NCBI GenBank assembly: GCA_951230915.1
Contig: OX579633.1
Location: forward strand, 20,866,574-20,930,573
Source: Antitrichia curtipendula
Taxonomy: Eukaryota; Streptophyta; Bryopsida; Hypnales; Leucodontaceae
DNA length: 64,000 nt
Reading direction: 5' to 3'
Notes under the pieces: model-generated
Database searches by the model: none
The model's input: the letters and a program-made list of their open reading frames with translations, nothing else
Told to the model about the DNA's origin: nothing
Made by a program: the position numbers and the translations under genes
In this document: one piece after another, positions 1 through 12,872 of the stretch
Position numbering within the stretch: position 1 is the stretch's first letter
How the letters are laid out: every line of letters begins with the position of its first letter

Positions 1-327
1 TACTATTTGGGGAAAGTGTTGGTGTTTTCATTACTGTATCTTATGCATTTTTTTACAAAATCAATAGAAACCATAATTTTGACCAATCAAAAAAAAACTC
101 AATTGCTAAAGATAGAAATTGTATTTTTGGTGAATTTTTGAAGTTATATCTTCAAAATTCATTTGAAGAGAATCTAAGAATAATTTTATAATTTTGACCA
201 TACGGATATTTTCTTCTTTTTGTGCTTCACATTATCTATTCTAATGCAAACTTCAAAAAAGTTGTAGAACTTATATTTTATAACACATTTGTGTTTTGTC
301 CAAACCCCTTGGGCTTTTAGGGGTTAA
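1..327. repeat. Right-end fragment of a TTAA-type MITE
   Basis: The segment ends in CTTTTAGGGGTTAA, the inverted end shared by the TTAA family described at 19986-20924 and 36856-37803. The stretch CCTTGGGCTTTTAGGGGTTAAGG resembles the right end of the element at 14333-15304. Its left end would lie before the window, so length and orientation cannot be completed. No coding capacity is seen. Confidence 0.55.
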
Positions 328-1817
328 GGAACAACTCAAGTTCACTTTATTGGAAACAGAATTGTAGTAAAAAATGAAATAAGCTTCATATTTCTCACTT
401 ATTATCATGTAATGAAATCTTCTTTCATATATGTAATAAATATGGATTAAAAAACTAAATGGAATAGAGGCCATGGATTCATCACATCTATATAATTCCA
501 TAGTAAAAAATTAAGAAAGCACCTAGTTGTCAATATTTAGATAATGCAAATTCAAATTTGTAGTCACTACTCAAACTATATGAATCAAAATGATTCTACT
601 ATAATCCATGGGAATGTCACCACACGGTCATTTCACCCCCTTACAAGGTTGGTAAATGTATCATTCATCACTTCAATATGTATGATGAAGTTCTAGCTGT
701 AGTGAAACAACCAAACATTATTGTTTTAAAAAAAAATTCAAGATGACCATCACTTCTCTTTCAGTGAAGCGATGCATTTTTGCATTGCATCCACTCTTCA
801 ATTACTTTCACGCATCTTTTCATCCAAAATTGGATATTCTACCCATATTGTCATTATTGTGTATAGAAATGAAAAAAAATTGAAGAAATATCCTATTGTT
901 GAGTTTCAAAGATGCAAATTTCAATTTGAAAATGGAACAATTTGGCTCTTTGATACAGTAGTAAAAGAGAGAATTCATGATATTATTGAGTTTTACCAAC
1001 TATTTTCTTTTAATTTTCATGTTGAATTGTTTTTGGAATACCAAGCTTTTGTTTCAAATTTAAATTTCAAAAATACATATTATATATTTTTTCACTAGTT
1101 TTTTTTCCAATGTTTTCCAATTGCAACCTTGTTTTTTTTCCAATTCCATTAGCTAACAATGAACTAACTAGCGATTCTTCCCAAACATTGATGCCAAGAA
1201 AAAGGCACTTACAACCGTGGTTTGGTGGCTTTGTCCTTGGCACATTGGTGAGGTGGTCATGAGTTCAAACCCATGTATTGGTAGGGTGCCTACCACCATA
1301 GTCCACCCAACTATGATGATGTTAGGAGATGCAATTACTATCTTGTCGTCATGTGGGGACCTGAGAATTTCTTAGGGGAAGGAAGATGTCGTTTCTTTAT
1401 AATAGGGTCTATCTCCTAACCAAAACATCAAGGATGAAATTCAATTATCATCTAAGTTCATGAGACTTAAATAGTTGAGCCATTCTCAATGTACACTTCG
1501 TTCACACCAATCTTTCAAATCGAATTTTTCTTACCCTCTTCTTCTTGGGGCCAAGAAGAAAACACGAAACTGAAAAGCTTGTGGAATTTAATTTTTTTAA
1601 TTTTATTTATTTATTTTTAGAACACATGGAAGCCTGTGGAATTTTCAAAGAGGTCAGTCTTGGACGAAACACCCAAGATGAGTGTGTGCACAGCAATAAG
1701 AATAAAAATCCCCCAAAGTGGTTAAAATCCACAGTTGATTGGGTTGCAATCCATACGTACAGTAACTTAAATTATTAGCTGGCCATTCCAAATCTTAACG
1801 AAGTCTTCATTCGTCTC

Positions 1818-1848
<31 letters not shown>

Positions 1849-4800
1849 AACGAAGTCCAGCTGTCTCCAGAATGTACACATCGTATTAAATTCCACTTCC
1901 ACTTCCATTCAATGTGTTTTTTATGCACGATTTTCCACCAATTGACTACAGCCAAAAGATGATGCTTACTATTTCTTGTGAAGAAAAGTTTCATTTTTTT
2001 CGATCAAAATAGCCAAATTACTGTTGTTTTTTAAGACCCATAGCCAAATTTCACCTAAATATTATCTAATTTTGATATCGATATCACCAAGTATCACCCC
2101 TATTAAAAACCCATGCTACCAAAGTGGACAGGACGGTACCCCTTACGGCGGTTGAGTCCATATTTCAATAAGTTTCCTCCTCCCAGTTAAGTATTTATAC
2201 TTTTTGACAAAAAGTAAAGTCGACTTGTACTTCATTGTGTGTATCTGAGATTTTTTGCCACTAAGTTCCAACTCATTAAATAGAAGGAAAAAATAAGGCC
2301 TCCTCCCAATTCCCAAGAAAGAACCGGAGTTTTTTTGAGGGGCGGACTGATTTTTGCATTTGGGGTTCAAATGAACTGAAAACCAGCCACATTGCCAATT
2401 CAAACCTTCTTTTTTTTTCAAAAATCCTTCCCCATTTTAATTCCTTGATCATGGGTTTAGGGATCTTAACTAGGGTGGGCGGCTGAATTGGCTCCGAAAG
2501 TCCGAAGTGGTGCTGCAACCGAGGCATGGCCACTCATGCGGTGATGAGAGAAACGAGGGAGAACCGGAGGACCCTCAATCAATGATCATAAGGGTTAAGG
2601 GAGGGGGTATAATTAATTAAATAATAAATTAATGGGACTGACCCCAATCAGGGCCTGCCACTGATTTTTTTCCCTGATTGGGGCTTACCTTACCTGATTG
2701 GGGTTGTTTACACGAGATGGGCCGACTCTCCATGATTAGTTCAATTGGATATTAAATATTAAAAAATAACGGCGTTAGGGAAGTTTTTGGGAGCTGCCCC
2801 GGTAATTTGGCTCTCCCTTTGTAGAAAGAGCTGGGGTTATTTTTTCAAGGGCACCACCGATTGCGTCATCTCCTTTTCAAATAATCTCTCAGGTCATTTA
2901 CCTATGGTATCAATTTTTTTGACTATGACACTTTTCTTCAACTTCAATTTTTGCAAAGGATGCAATCTTCTACTTTCAAAAGCATGCCGGTTTTGAAATT
3001 GAACTTCAACTTTCATTTATATCGGGTAGACACGAACGATGGAGATAGGGCTAGTTGCTACGACCACCCTAAAGTGATACTTGCCCCCGCCATATCTGAG
3101 CACTCGAAGCCCCTCAATGGTCAACTCTAAAGCAATATTGCTTGCCTTGTCTAAGAACACACGCGATGCTACAACCTATGTATTAGCCTTGGACTTGAAA
3201 TGGTAAGCAACTAAAATCTGACAATTTCGTAAAAATGGCAGCTACATATCTACATTTTATTTTTGAACACCAATCGGTCCTACCAAATTTTTTTTGTCTA
3301 GTTTAGGATCCTCTATTTTTACAGTCTAGCAAACAATTCTTTCCCAAAGGCATCAACTTTAAATGAACTAACTATCAATTCTTCCCAAAACATTGATCCA
3401 TGATGTAGATGATCTATAAGGTGACCATTTATTAGCGTATTGCATTTTGGGGCACTAATAAAAACATTGGCCATGTAGACTAGAAAAAGAACCCACAAGA
3501 AGATTCCATGTTGCAAACTTGACAATGGGTGGGTCAAAATTGGACACATCTCTCTTGTCAATATGAACATTATTTATGTTAGTGAGGGAAGCTTAGGTAG
3601 AAACACCTAATTGCAACACATTTTCTAGTCCCACTATCTTAGTGGTTGAACAACCCCCAAAAATTGATGAGATTATTAGTGGGTTCAAAAGAAATGCAAT
3701 ACCAACAGTTTTGTAATTTTACGACACATCATTTTACAAACTTAATAATAATTTCCAAATTTTTGAAGTTGAGAATGTAGGATATCCTACATACAATACT
3801 AGATTCATTTTGAATGAACACCTTTGAAGCACAAAATGTCTCAAATCTCATTGATTGATCTGGAAAAATTGTTGTGATTTTGAGTCATCTAAATGTTCAT
3901 TCAAGTCTATTTTTTAGGAGTTGGAATACCCAAAGTATTACAATGGGTTTGCTTACCTTAAGTTCTTTGAAATATTTTTCTATAAATTTTCCTTAAAAAA
4001 TAAATAGATCTAGTATCTAATCAAAGATGTTTCATATTATTTGGATCTTTGTAGGTGTATGTTATTAAGTTTTGAAGTAAAATTGGTGTGTAGTTATAAA
4101 AATTTTACAAATATTTGTTGTTGGTATATTCATTACTTCAATTTATACCTAGTACGTGTTAGAGGATGCTTTTAGAACCTTAGCACTTTATAGACCTCCT
4201 ACCTTATGATTCGCCTTAGTTGTTCTAAGCTTTCCTTGTTTGTCAAGGCAAAAAAAATATAACTTTGTTGTACCAATTCTATAAAATAAATGTTTTGTAG
4301 TAAAACTAATTTTGCGCCCTCACTAATGAAAATTTAAATGGAATGATGTAGCTATTTACATCTATAAGCATAAGACTATGGATGACTCATCAATAATTCA
4401 TCAAAGTATTTGTACATTCATTGAATTAAAAACAAATTTCAAATCAGACAAAATATATTCATAAAATATATGCTCCTATTAAAAATTGAGATATGAATGG
4501 AATATTTTATATTTGTTTCTTAGAGATGTAATCACATGTTTCCTATCATTAATAGAATTTTCAGACTTTTTTGTGAAATTTTCAAATTAATTTGAATTTT
4601 TGAACAAAATGTGAATAAAAATCTTATTAACTAAATGAAAAATATGTTTGAAGATCTCAAATTTTCTCAAACTATAAGTGAATAATATAATATAGACCAT
4701 CATGGTGCAAATCAAGTTTCCATGCCATTCCCTTTAAGGTTTGTCCATCCCCAAAGTGAATGCGTCTTCATCAGTCTTTGATCATAACTTTTAAAATAAT

Positions 4801-5059
4801 CATTTTTGGTACTTGATTTAAACTAAGATAATAAAGCTAAGTAAGTTCAATTTCTTCTTCATTTTAAAATTTTGAAAAAATCAACAAAATGAAAGAAGTA
4901 TTGCAATTGCAAGTTTCATGTGTTAAAAATCCAGGTTACACTGTATTATATGTTTTTCAATCAGATTTTTTTTAAAAGTTATTTTTCCAATTTAAATTGG
5001 AAAACTATGTATTTTTTAATTTGACCCTTCATTTATGATTAAAAATATTCATTTTTTCT

Positions 5060-5100
<41 letters not shown>

Positions 5101-6190
5101 CTTATATTCTTTATTATTTAATAAATTAAAATAACTTATTTTTTCATTTTAAATTTGTAAACAATCAACAACTAAAGAGCATAAAAAATTTTGTAAGTGA
5201 AAAATATAAAATAAAATAATATAAACTTTTCTAAGGTTAAATTTAGATTGATAGTAGCATTTGACCTCGAGGTCATTAATAAGGATGTTTTGGATGGTAA
5301 ATATAAAATAATTAATAGATAAATCTTCACATGAATTTTCATTGTTAATTGAACCTCTTGAAAAGAATTCCAAGGATGAACATTCTCCTTAATTCTAAAG
5401 GACACCATGTATATACTAAGTGTCCAGTGGATGATTGAAAATCCTTCTATGCAAGACAAAAGTTCATATTTGATCTTTTGATAAGATTTTTTTGCAAAAG
5501 TGCATACCTAATTTCATGATATTACAAACCAATTTAGCAATAGATTCTACAAATTTCATTGGAGTTATGAACCAAGTTTACGTTATAGACAACCAATTTA
5601 ACTTTAACTTTCAATCAATTTAAGTACATGTTGTGGACAGTTTCATGATTTGGTACCCTTATTCTCAAGTTCACATAATCAATTTCATAGAACTGTATAA
5701 CTTTATTTCATAACCACATTACATTTTAAATCCACAAGATTACACACTCCAACTACACTACATTTGTGTTGCTTGCTTCAATATACAGTAATCCAAAAAT
5801 ACAGAAGAACCAACACTACTTGCTTTAGGCTTTGAGGTACTATAATGAAAGACTAAAGAAAAATTGACATCTAAGGCTAGATAGAGGTTTCCAAGTGAAC
5901 AAAAAAACAAAGAGGATCCAATAAACAACAGTAAGGCAAATAATGTGAAATGAAGAGGTGAAAAGTTGAGAATACAAAAAAGACATAGAGCGATAAGATT
6001 TAAAGGTTTATTATCATGAAATTGAGGTATGTCGCATGTCAGGCCAGTTTAGAAGAATCATAAACTAATTAAGAAGGTTCATAAAATTGGTTGGAAGGAT
6101 CATAAACTAATTTCACCGAAGGTTCATGAAAAGGGAAGTCTTGCACAATAGTTTGACCTCCAATGAGTGGTTTTTTTAGTATTTTTTTCT
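328..6190. other. AT-rich intergenic DNA, no gene seen
   Basis: No open frame here shows a recognisable domain or convincing splice structure. Visible items are an A27 tract at 1818-1844, which may mark an old retroposed tail, and an inverted repeat CCCCAATCAGGG (2642-2653) with CCCTGATTGGGG (2672-2683), plus a third partial copy near 2693. A right end of the TA-flanked family (CCTCCTACCTTA) closes at 4206. An AT microsatellite is listed separately. Confidence 0.6.
5061..5100. repeat. (AT)n microsatellite
   Basis: About 40 bp of nearly pure AT dinucleotide repeat, interrupted once by a C near its start. It lies in AT-rich intergenic DNA. Confidence 0.9.
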
Positions 6191-6420
6191 TTAACCCTCA
6201 AAGGACAGATTGGTGGTCGTGGAAATCATGCATTTTGATATTGTCTGACATCGTCTACTTTGAATAAGCCAAACATATTCACTGGAAGTCAAAGTATTGT
6301 AGAAGATCTCCCCTTTTCACCCCTAATATCGAGGATGAATAGTTGCACTTCTGTCCTATAAGAAAAGATTCTTTGTCATTCATCGAACGCAAAACGTCCT
6401 TGTCGACGTTTATGGGTTAA
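6191..6420. mobile_element. TTAA-type MITE, 230-bp class
   Basis: It starts TTAACCCTCAAAGGACAG and ends TTTATGGGTTAA, so TTAA borders CCC-type ends on both sides. A related segment occurs at about 24116-24346: both contain AGTCAAA(G/A)TATTGTAGAAGATCT, then a similar run through TTTGTCATTCAT(C/T)G(A/G)AC to TATGGGTTA. This matches the 231-bp length of the element at 36363-36593. There is no coding capacity, so it is presumably non-autonomous. Confidence 0.5.
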
Positions 6421-7140
6421 GCAATGATTTACATGATACTCCAAAGAATGATTTTCAAGATGACCAACCCGGCATTCCATGATCAATTTTGTGTTTCTTG
6501 AGCATCCAAAGAAAAATCTTAGGTCTCTGATTACACATGTTAATTCCAAATTTCCAAATTTATCCTTTATGAATAATAAGTTTATGCGTTTCGCCAGAGT
6601 AACAGAAAAAGAACAATGAGGGGTCAGTTCTCCCTGGCCTAACCCGTACAGCTGTGTAAGCCAATGAAGCTGTCAGTCCACCTCAGCTATCAATGTCGCC
6701 AGCTGTTCTGATTATGTGGCAGTCAGCAAAGTAATTCATGTCGTTGGACTGTCATAACTTTCCTTGTGCTCTCCAGCAAAGCAATGCGTACCGGACACGC
6801 TGCAATTTCATCACCCACATGAATTTTCATAATTTGATTTTCTTTAGGTTTATTGCTGTTTATTTCAACTCTTATTTCCATGACTTACAAAATAGACTGA
6901 TCATACAACATACAAGGTAACTACACCTAAAAGTGAAAAAATAAGCAATTCAGAAATGGTTCCCATTATTATATTGAATAGTCAAAAAGAATTTCTAGAT
7001 TCTCTTAGAATGTATTTTTTGGACATCGTATGAATAAACTGCAAATTTTCAAAGTGCTAAATATAGGTGTTTTTAAAATCAATCATAGAGCAATGGGAGT
7101 ACATTTTAGTCAAGAATCTAGAGTGGTTGGTTTTAGAAAC

Positions 7141-7251
7141 GGCAGTCAAAATTAGGTGCGGTTATCTAAAGTTGTTTTATAAAAATTCATTGTACAAAAG
7201 TCACAGATACCATCCGTAAAAATGAGATAACGACACCTAATTTTGACTGCC
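7141..7251. repeat. Short inverted-repeat element
   Basis: GGCAGTCAAAATTAGGTG at 7141-7158 has an exact reverse complement at 7234-7251. The arms continue inward with two mismatches (CGGTTATCT and AGATAACGA). The loop of about 57 bp is non-coding. It could be a small MITE or a cruciform-forming inverted duplication. Confidence 0.65.
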
Positions 7252-8661
7252 AAATAGTGCATTAATTCAAATAGTGCAAGACAAACCAATTGATTTACAC
7301 CACATCTTTTTATTAGAAGAAATTATTTTTAAAATTTTAATGACTTTAAGACAAAGAAGATAAGATGCTTATCATTTAAATGCATTTATCTAATCAATTA
7401 AAAAATGGCATTTAATATAATTAAAATAAATGATTTTAGAAGATAAATGAAATGTAAAACGATAGTGTGAGGCATCTACACTATTAACTAAATATACAAA
7501 CATTGCAAAGAAGCTATAGGTGGGCTTAGTTGTAAGGGATTTGAGACAACCTTTTTATTCTTCCATGGCACCTTTTGCTCATCCATGGGTACTAATTGAA
7601 AAAAAATTATGCCAATTCTTTATAGGATTGACATTCTTAATTAGTTAGGATTTTTGTTCCAGCAACTATATCAATACAAAAACTTGGTACATTCCTTTCA
7701 AGGATAGATCCTATTTTATAATATGAAATCTGAAAAACAAGAGTTGATTTAATCCATTAGCTAAAAAAATAGTACCAAAGTGAGGTGACAAACTAAAAGA
7801 AGTTACAAATTTATAGTTCACCTAATTATATTTTGTAAAATTTAAATTAAAATATTGGAAAAAAATTTAGATTTGCCAAACACTGTCTTGATAAATATAA
7901 ATTATTTAGAGGTTACATATTTGTCTGGCATTAATTTAATCTCGTGCAAATTAATACAATATTATAAATAATAAATAATATAGCTTGTATTTGCTTAAAT
8001 ATATCACAAATATTATGTCTATAAATTCAAGCATCACAATTCACACCCACTACTAGGGCAATTCAATATGATGTATCTAATTAATAAGAGTTTAATTTAA
8101 AATCTAACTTTGAATCTCCTTATTGAGATTGACCAATAAATATTTGCTTGCAAATTGTCTTGAGCATCCAACACTTTACTAGTTAATTTAATTATTTCAC
8201 TGGACTCTAATAGCATTAATGCACATTAATTTTAGAATTATGTGAATTTATAAAGTAGACCATTGGGATGCTTTACACTATTTTCCATAAATTTAATGTA
8301 GAGCGCCTTGTTGGTTCATTTTATTGCATTCACTTGTGTAGTGGAAAGGAGGTCTTGGAGCATCAAGATACTCTATCAAAGTTTTATGTCACAAAGTCCT
8401 TATGGACACAGATATGAGTACACTAATATTCATATCTACTACTGGTATTACCTACACTACTTCATTTAAAACGTTGTATGGTAGAACCACCAATAATCAA
8501 CTACTTAAGCAATTCCATGCATGTTTTGGAGCAGCAGAAGCCAATGTAATTTTACTATTGTGTTGAAAGATAGAAATTGCCAGTTTTTTGTGATTTTTTT
8601 CCCTTAAATTCAAATTACTATAAATTTGGGAAGCCAAAAGTTGGCCTAAACCCACATCCTA

Positions 8662-8900
8662 TAAGGTAGAAGGCTCAGAAAGTGCTCATCGAATGGAAGA
8701 AAGATCCCTATGGAGAACTGGGTGGATCCAAAGATTTTTTACATTTTTGTGGGAGAAAGAGAATTAAAGAACACAATTGTAAAAAATTTAATTTGAATTT
8801 TTTGACTTGGAATGAATAAGCTATGATTTTTCAAAGTTTGAGGTGCCTATTAATGCAACTATGATGAATCAAAACATGCCTTTGGATGGAGCCAATGAGT
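8662..8900. repeat. Left-end fragment of the TA/AGGTAGGAGG family
   Basis: TAAGGTAGAAGGCTCAGAAAGTGCTC at 8662 resembles the left end TAAGGTAGGAGGCTCTGAAATCGC at 39247. No matching right end was found, so the outer limit is approximate. Confidence 0.35.
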
Positions 8901-8960
8901 TTAAGAATGATCCATTGTATGTTTTCATTCAATTATCTCCCCATTGTAAATCAAAATTTA

Positions 8961-9600
8961 TTGCAACCCCTAAACGCCCCAGGGTTTCATCACATAGTTT
9001 CAAGTCCATTTCAAAGTGTTGTAACTTTTGCATCCAATGTCCGAATTCAATAAAACTTGTTGATAAAGTTGCGCTCTCTCTTCTAATTTGTGAGGTAAAA
9101 TTTTAAGATTCAATACAAGATGTAATGATTTTTTGGAAGCCAATCAAAGTTCACAAGTTCAATTTAAGTCTACCAAATTGCATTTGATAGCTACAACTTT
9201 GGGGGCTAGAATCTACTTCATCTAATGTTTGTTTTCAATCAAATTTGTTGTGTTATGTTCCCCTTATAGTCTAGTTATTGTGGTAAAATTTTCATGTCAA
9301 ATTAAGTTGTTTTGAATGTTTGGGAGCAATTCGAAGTTCAAAACTTTGACATTTTTGGATTACTGTGAACTTTGGCAGTTTGTTCCTTCTTCATACAATG
9401 CCCGTTTCCAATAAATAGTTTTGGAAAAGTTGTGTATACTAGTCTAGTTTGTGTGGTTAAAATTTCACATCAATCCAAGAAGTCATGAGTAACTGAGAAG
9501 CATTCTAGTAAAAGGAGGTTCAACCGCAGATGTATTTTTTGCTATTTAATGACATTTCAATGCCATTTTGCAGGCCTCACCAAATTCAGAACTTTATTAT
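8961..9600. repeat. Degenerate relative of the 14.3-kb TTAA element
   Basis: From about 8963 (AACCCCTAAACGCCCC) the sequence runs parallel to 14337-14960. Shared phrases include TTTCAAAGTGTTGTAACTTT, GGTAAAATTTTCATGTCAA, TTGGGAGCAATTCGAAGTTC and CAATCCAAGAAGTCATGA. The left TTAA has decayed to GCAA and the right end is missing. It is therefore an old, truncated copy. Confidence 0.55.
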
Positions 9601-10540
9601 AAGCAAAATCACATATGATGGTGAACCATGTTAGCTATTCAATAGCCTACAACCGCACACATGGGATGGCAGTTTCTCACCACACAAAGTGACTGCCATT
9701 TCTGCACTGTTTATGGCACTTATGTAGGGGCAGTTCTTAATGCCCAAACTGTTTTCAAGCCTCCTATATATAGAATCTTTCAATTCCAATCATTCCATAA
9801 CTACTTTCCTGCTCATTACTTTGTACTTTTTTGCTCACTACATCAGGATGTGCCATGACTTTGTAGTCCCAACCTTGCAAAGTAGGAAAAATCACGTTCC
9901 AAACTTTGGTTGGAAACCTCTTCCAGCCTTACTTGGAATAACTGCACCTTACAGGTTGGGTATGGATGCCTGGTTGGTAATGGGTGGTTCTACCATAAGT
10001 ACCCTGTAGATGGAACATCTTTCCCTATTTTGTCTACCCAGATCTAGTGAAGCTTTTTTATAGCTTCTGAAAATCAATTACTGCAGGTAACATTACATAT
10101 CACTATTAGTGTATTGCAGCTGCAATTTCACATCTCCCAGAAAATAAAGTCTGGCAAAGAAACACCAAGACCCTGTCAAACTAACCGAGAGCAACAATAA
10201 TGCAATATTGTTATCAAGTACTGCACACTCCTCCAGAATCACATGACAGACTGGCCTATCTAAACTACACCACCAGAACAACAATCATGCCAGAAAGAGT
10301 GTCGTACAATTTATAATAACTTAGGTCACATCCAGTTTCAAGGGACAAGTATGATTCTGCTCGACTACCCATCTCAGTCAGTCAGTCTCTTCCATTGGAA
10401 TGAGGGTTCAGTAAACATGCACTGTGGAAGCAACTGAAACTCGGGATGGGAACTAAGAATGGGTCCAAGCTTCTGCTGAGGTTTGACAATTTGACACAGC
10501 CTTTCAGACTCAAAGGTGAGTGAGCAAATTCTTCCGCATT
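9601..10540. other. Intergenic DNA, no gene seen
   Basis: Non-coding as far as can be seen. GGCAGTTCTTAATGCCCAAACTGTTTTCAAGCCTCCTA near 9728 resembles the right part of the TA-flanked element at 27917-28246, so an eroded copy probably ends there. Composition becomes less AT-rich from about 10300 onward. Confidence 0.45.
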
Positions 10541-10547
10541 TTCGAAT

Positions 10548-10795
10548 TCAAAAAGTCAAGAGATGCGGGAACAGGAAGTCCTTGCCAGTATTTGCGTTCT
10601 TGTTACCGGAGTCGTAGCCATTTGCATCAGGTAATAAGCTCAAATTCTGAAACACAAATTCTTATTCCACAACTGGAATGAACTTTTCCTCTAAAATGTA
10701 GGTAGACATAAAAGCCAAAAGAAGGTAATCTTGCACCCGTGACTTACCTCATTCCCTAAATTATAATCTTCGAGAGTTCTCACGATCCTCACAAT
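10548..10795 (-). CDS. Candidate last two exons of an unidentified protein
   Basis: On the minus strand a 16-codon stretch at 10795-10748 (after CTAG) ends at a strong donor, GAG/GTAAGT. A 33-codon exon follows at 10646-10548, after TTTCAG, and ends in TGA. Both are in phase 0 and join without a stop; the peptide includes RTLEDYNLGNE followed by NLSLLPDANGYDSGNKNA. Neither part matches a family I recognise, and no convincing upstream exon was found. The frame is short enough to be chance. It could alternatively belong to the untranslated host transcript of the RNA genes upstream. Confidence 0.25.
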
Positions 10796-11468
10796 CTAGG
10801 TCCATGTGGCTTAAGCAGGTAGAAGAACTCTCTATGGATTCGTAGAGAGATCTTTCCACTCGATTTGATCAGGAACAGATAGAAACAGGGAAATTCCCGA
10901 TCTCGTTAGCCTCAACTTGAATCGCTCGCTCTGCAACTTTTCTGCAATTTCACCAGTCATGACCCAACCTATTGACGAGCTATGTTAGTCAGCAGTGCAC
11001 ACCAAATGGTCCAGATTTACTGTTGCTGTAAGGAACTGATGAAATTTAATTAAAAAGGTTAGCCACGTACTGTTCTTGCAGCTGCACTGATTCATGCTGA
11101 TACTTGGGCCTCACTTATTTCCCCTATTTTCAAGAATATTCTGCCCCACTTCACGCTAATCAGAGACCAGACCAAGAACTAGTCCACATCACACAAGATT
11201 CCTTTGATCTCAACCAGATCACTCATTCACTGCACTTCACGTCGTCAGCAGATATCGGTCGGCTTCTTTCTCCACTCTCCTTCCAACTCAAAAATTCATT
11301 AAAAAGAGCCCGACTTCACAAGGAGTTTCGATCACGAGGGATACTTTCATCAGATGATTGTCTGGTGTACACCTCCTGAATCAATATGAACCTACTGCTG
11401 ATTCTTATTAACACCGATGAGTGGGAATCGTCTCTGATCTGCATACAAAAAGTATGTAAAAGATTGAC

Positions 11469-11474
11469 AAAAAA
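11469..11474 (-). terminator. Pol III T6 terminator after tRNA-Gly
   Basis: Six consecutive T on the minus strand, four bases past the tRNA-Gly 3' end. It is the first run of four or more T downstream of both tRNA genes. Confidence 0.8.
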
Positions 11475-11478
11475 CCAA

Positions 11479-11549
11479 TGCACCGGCCGGGAATCGAACC
11501 CGGGTCTGTACCGTGGCAGGGTACTATTCTACCACTAGACCACCGGTGC
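11479..11549 (-). tRNA. tRNA-Gly (GCC)
   Basis: The 71-nt gene folds as a complete cloverleaf. The acceptor stem GCACCGG pairs with CCGGTGC before discriminator A, the D arm contains TAGTGGTAGAA, the anticodon loop is CTGCCAC (anticodon GCC), and the T arm is CCGGGTTCGATTCCCGG. The internal A box and B box (GGTTCGATTCC) of a pol III gene are intact. CCA is not encoded, as in nuclear genes. A T6 terminator lies four bases past the 3' end (11474-11469). The sequence is close to plant nuclear tRNA-Gly(GCC). It follows tRNA-Asp by 41 bp on the same strand. Confidence 0.97.
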
Positions 11550-11590
11550 AAGTGTGGAGTCATCCGCGGATACCGAAGAGACTCCAAAGT

Positions 11591-11662
11591 CGCCGCTGCC
11601 GGGGATCGAACCCGGGTCACCCGCGTGACAGGCGGGAATACTTACCACTATACTACAACGAC
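11591..11662 (-). tRNA. tRNA-Asp (GTC)
   Basis: The 72-nt gene has acceptor stem GTCGTTG paired with CAGCGGC (two G-U pairs) and discriminator G. The D arm is TAGTATAGTGGTAAGTA, the anticodon loop CTGTCAC (anticodon GTC), and the T arm CCGGGTTCGATCCCCGG. It matches the usual eukaryotic tRNA-Asp layout, including an intact B box GGTTCGATCCC. No intron is present and CCA is not encoded. The 41-bp spacer to tRNA-Gly contains no run of four T, so no obvious pol III terminator separates the two genes. Confidence 0.97.
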
Positions 11663-12104
11663 TGTGCGCTATTCCAGGCAGGCACCCTTGGAAAGGGGCC
11701 TAACTTGGACTCGCTCGATGTCTCAGAAGCCGCAGTTCAAGTATTTAAATACTCCTTCCCAAAAGAGTATACACGAACGACAGACAGGAAATGTGTCCAC
11801 GATTGTGCGTAAAGAAAGGGAAGTAATTGCTTGATTCGCTTCATCATTTACCTGCCACTCAACTATCCAAATGTTCTGCAAATTTTTTATTAGTTTCACA
11901 CGAAGCCCAGCCTATTGTGAAGGTGCACATAATACATGAACGGAAGCCAGATTCACGATGTTTTGAATGTTCAGGGCATTAGTCCACAGCTCCCAAACTC
12001 CGCGAGTTGTAGTGAGGTTTCAACAATGGTCCCATATTCATGTCGCACCTGGTTACCCTCTCGATTTTCCCTCAAAACCATTACTCCAGCCAAGAGGGGG
12101 CTAG

Positions 12105-12376
12105 TTGGTGCTCTTCAATCCAGACAAAGCTACCGCATTCAGACCTAGGAAACAGATAACTGAAAACCCACCACATGCGAAGACATGCTATCTTACCGAG
12201 TGTACGGCTGCAAATGCAAGAGTCTCTCAGAAATCAAGACCCGAAAGAGATGCAGCAGAACGGATTGCTCTAGCTTACAAAATAATGTTGAACACTGTCC
12301 GTGAGGATTATGGTCAGTGCTCGACCGTTGAAAGCATTCAACTGTCTCCGTCGGCAAAAAAAGATCCACCTAAATA
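12105..12376 (+). CDS. Unrecognised open frame, possible terminal exon
   Basis: A plus-strand frame ends at TAG 12374-12376. Its last third reads like coding sequence (RDAAERIALAYKIMLNTVRE) and could follow an acceptor at CTCTCAG near 12231. I recognise no domain and found no upstream exon with a matching phase. It lies in the same GC-richer island as the tRNA and H/ACA-like genes but on the opposite strand. Chance openness in a less AT-rich stretch is a real alternative. Confidence 0.2.
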
Positions 12377-12872
12377 GGTAACACCATTATATATTTTGAG
12401 GCCTTCTAGTTACTTAAGTATGATTAGGGGTATGGGGTTCACCTGAACCCTAAGGCTTAAAAATCTCGAGATACGATTGGACTAACTCCCAGAAGATCAA
12501 GGATTCATGTGGTCTTGTGATCATATCGTGAAAAATGTAACTCACATAGAGCTCACTTTGATGTCAACGAAATCAACGAAGAAATAAAATACATCGACCA
12601 ATCAATATATCAAATTGGGCAAAAGAAAGTCGCGAATAACCTATCAAGACTCATAAAATATAAGAATCAAATTTGAGCTTCTTAATCCTTTGCGGGCTAG
12701 ACATCTGAAAGTTATGTAGATAGTTTTTAGTACTTGCCTCAAAAAAAAACTGCTACCCGCTCCCTTTGACATACAAAGGGGTACGAGTCTTATTGAGGCA
12801 CTGTACGGAAAACTAATGCTAATCACAGAGCTGACGTTGAAAAGACGATCAAACTCATGTTCAGCTCATCAA

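Noticed and set aside
11408..11834. Protein frames with Arg/Gly-rich peptides across 11.4-11.8 kb
   Set aside because: They are translations of the two tRNA genes and their spacer.
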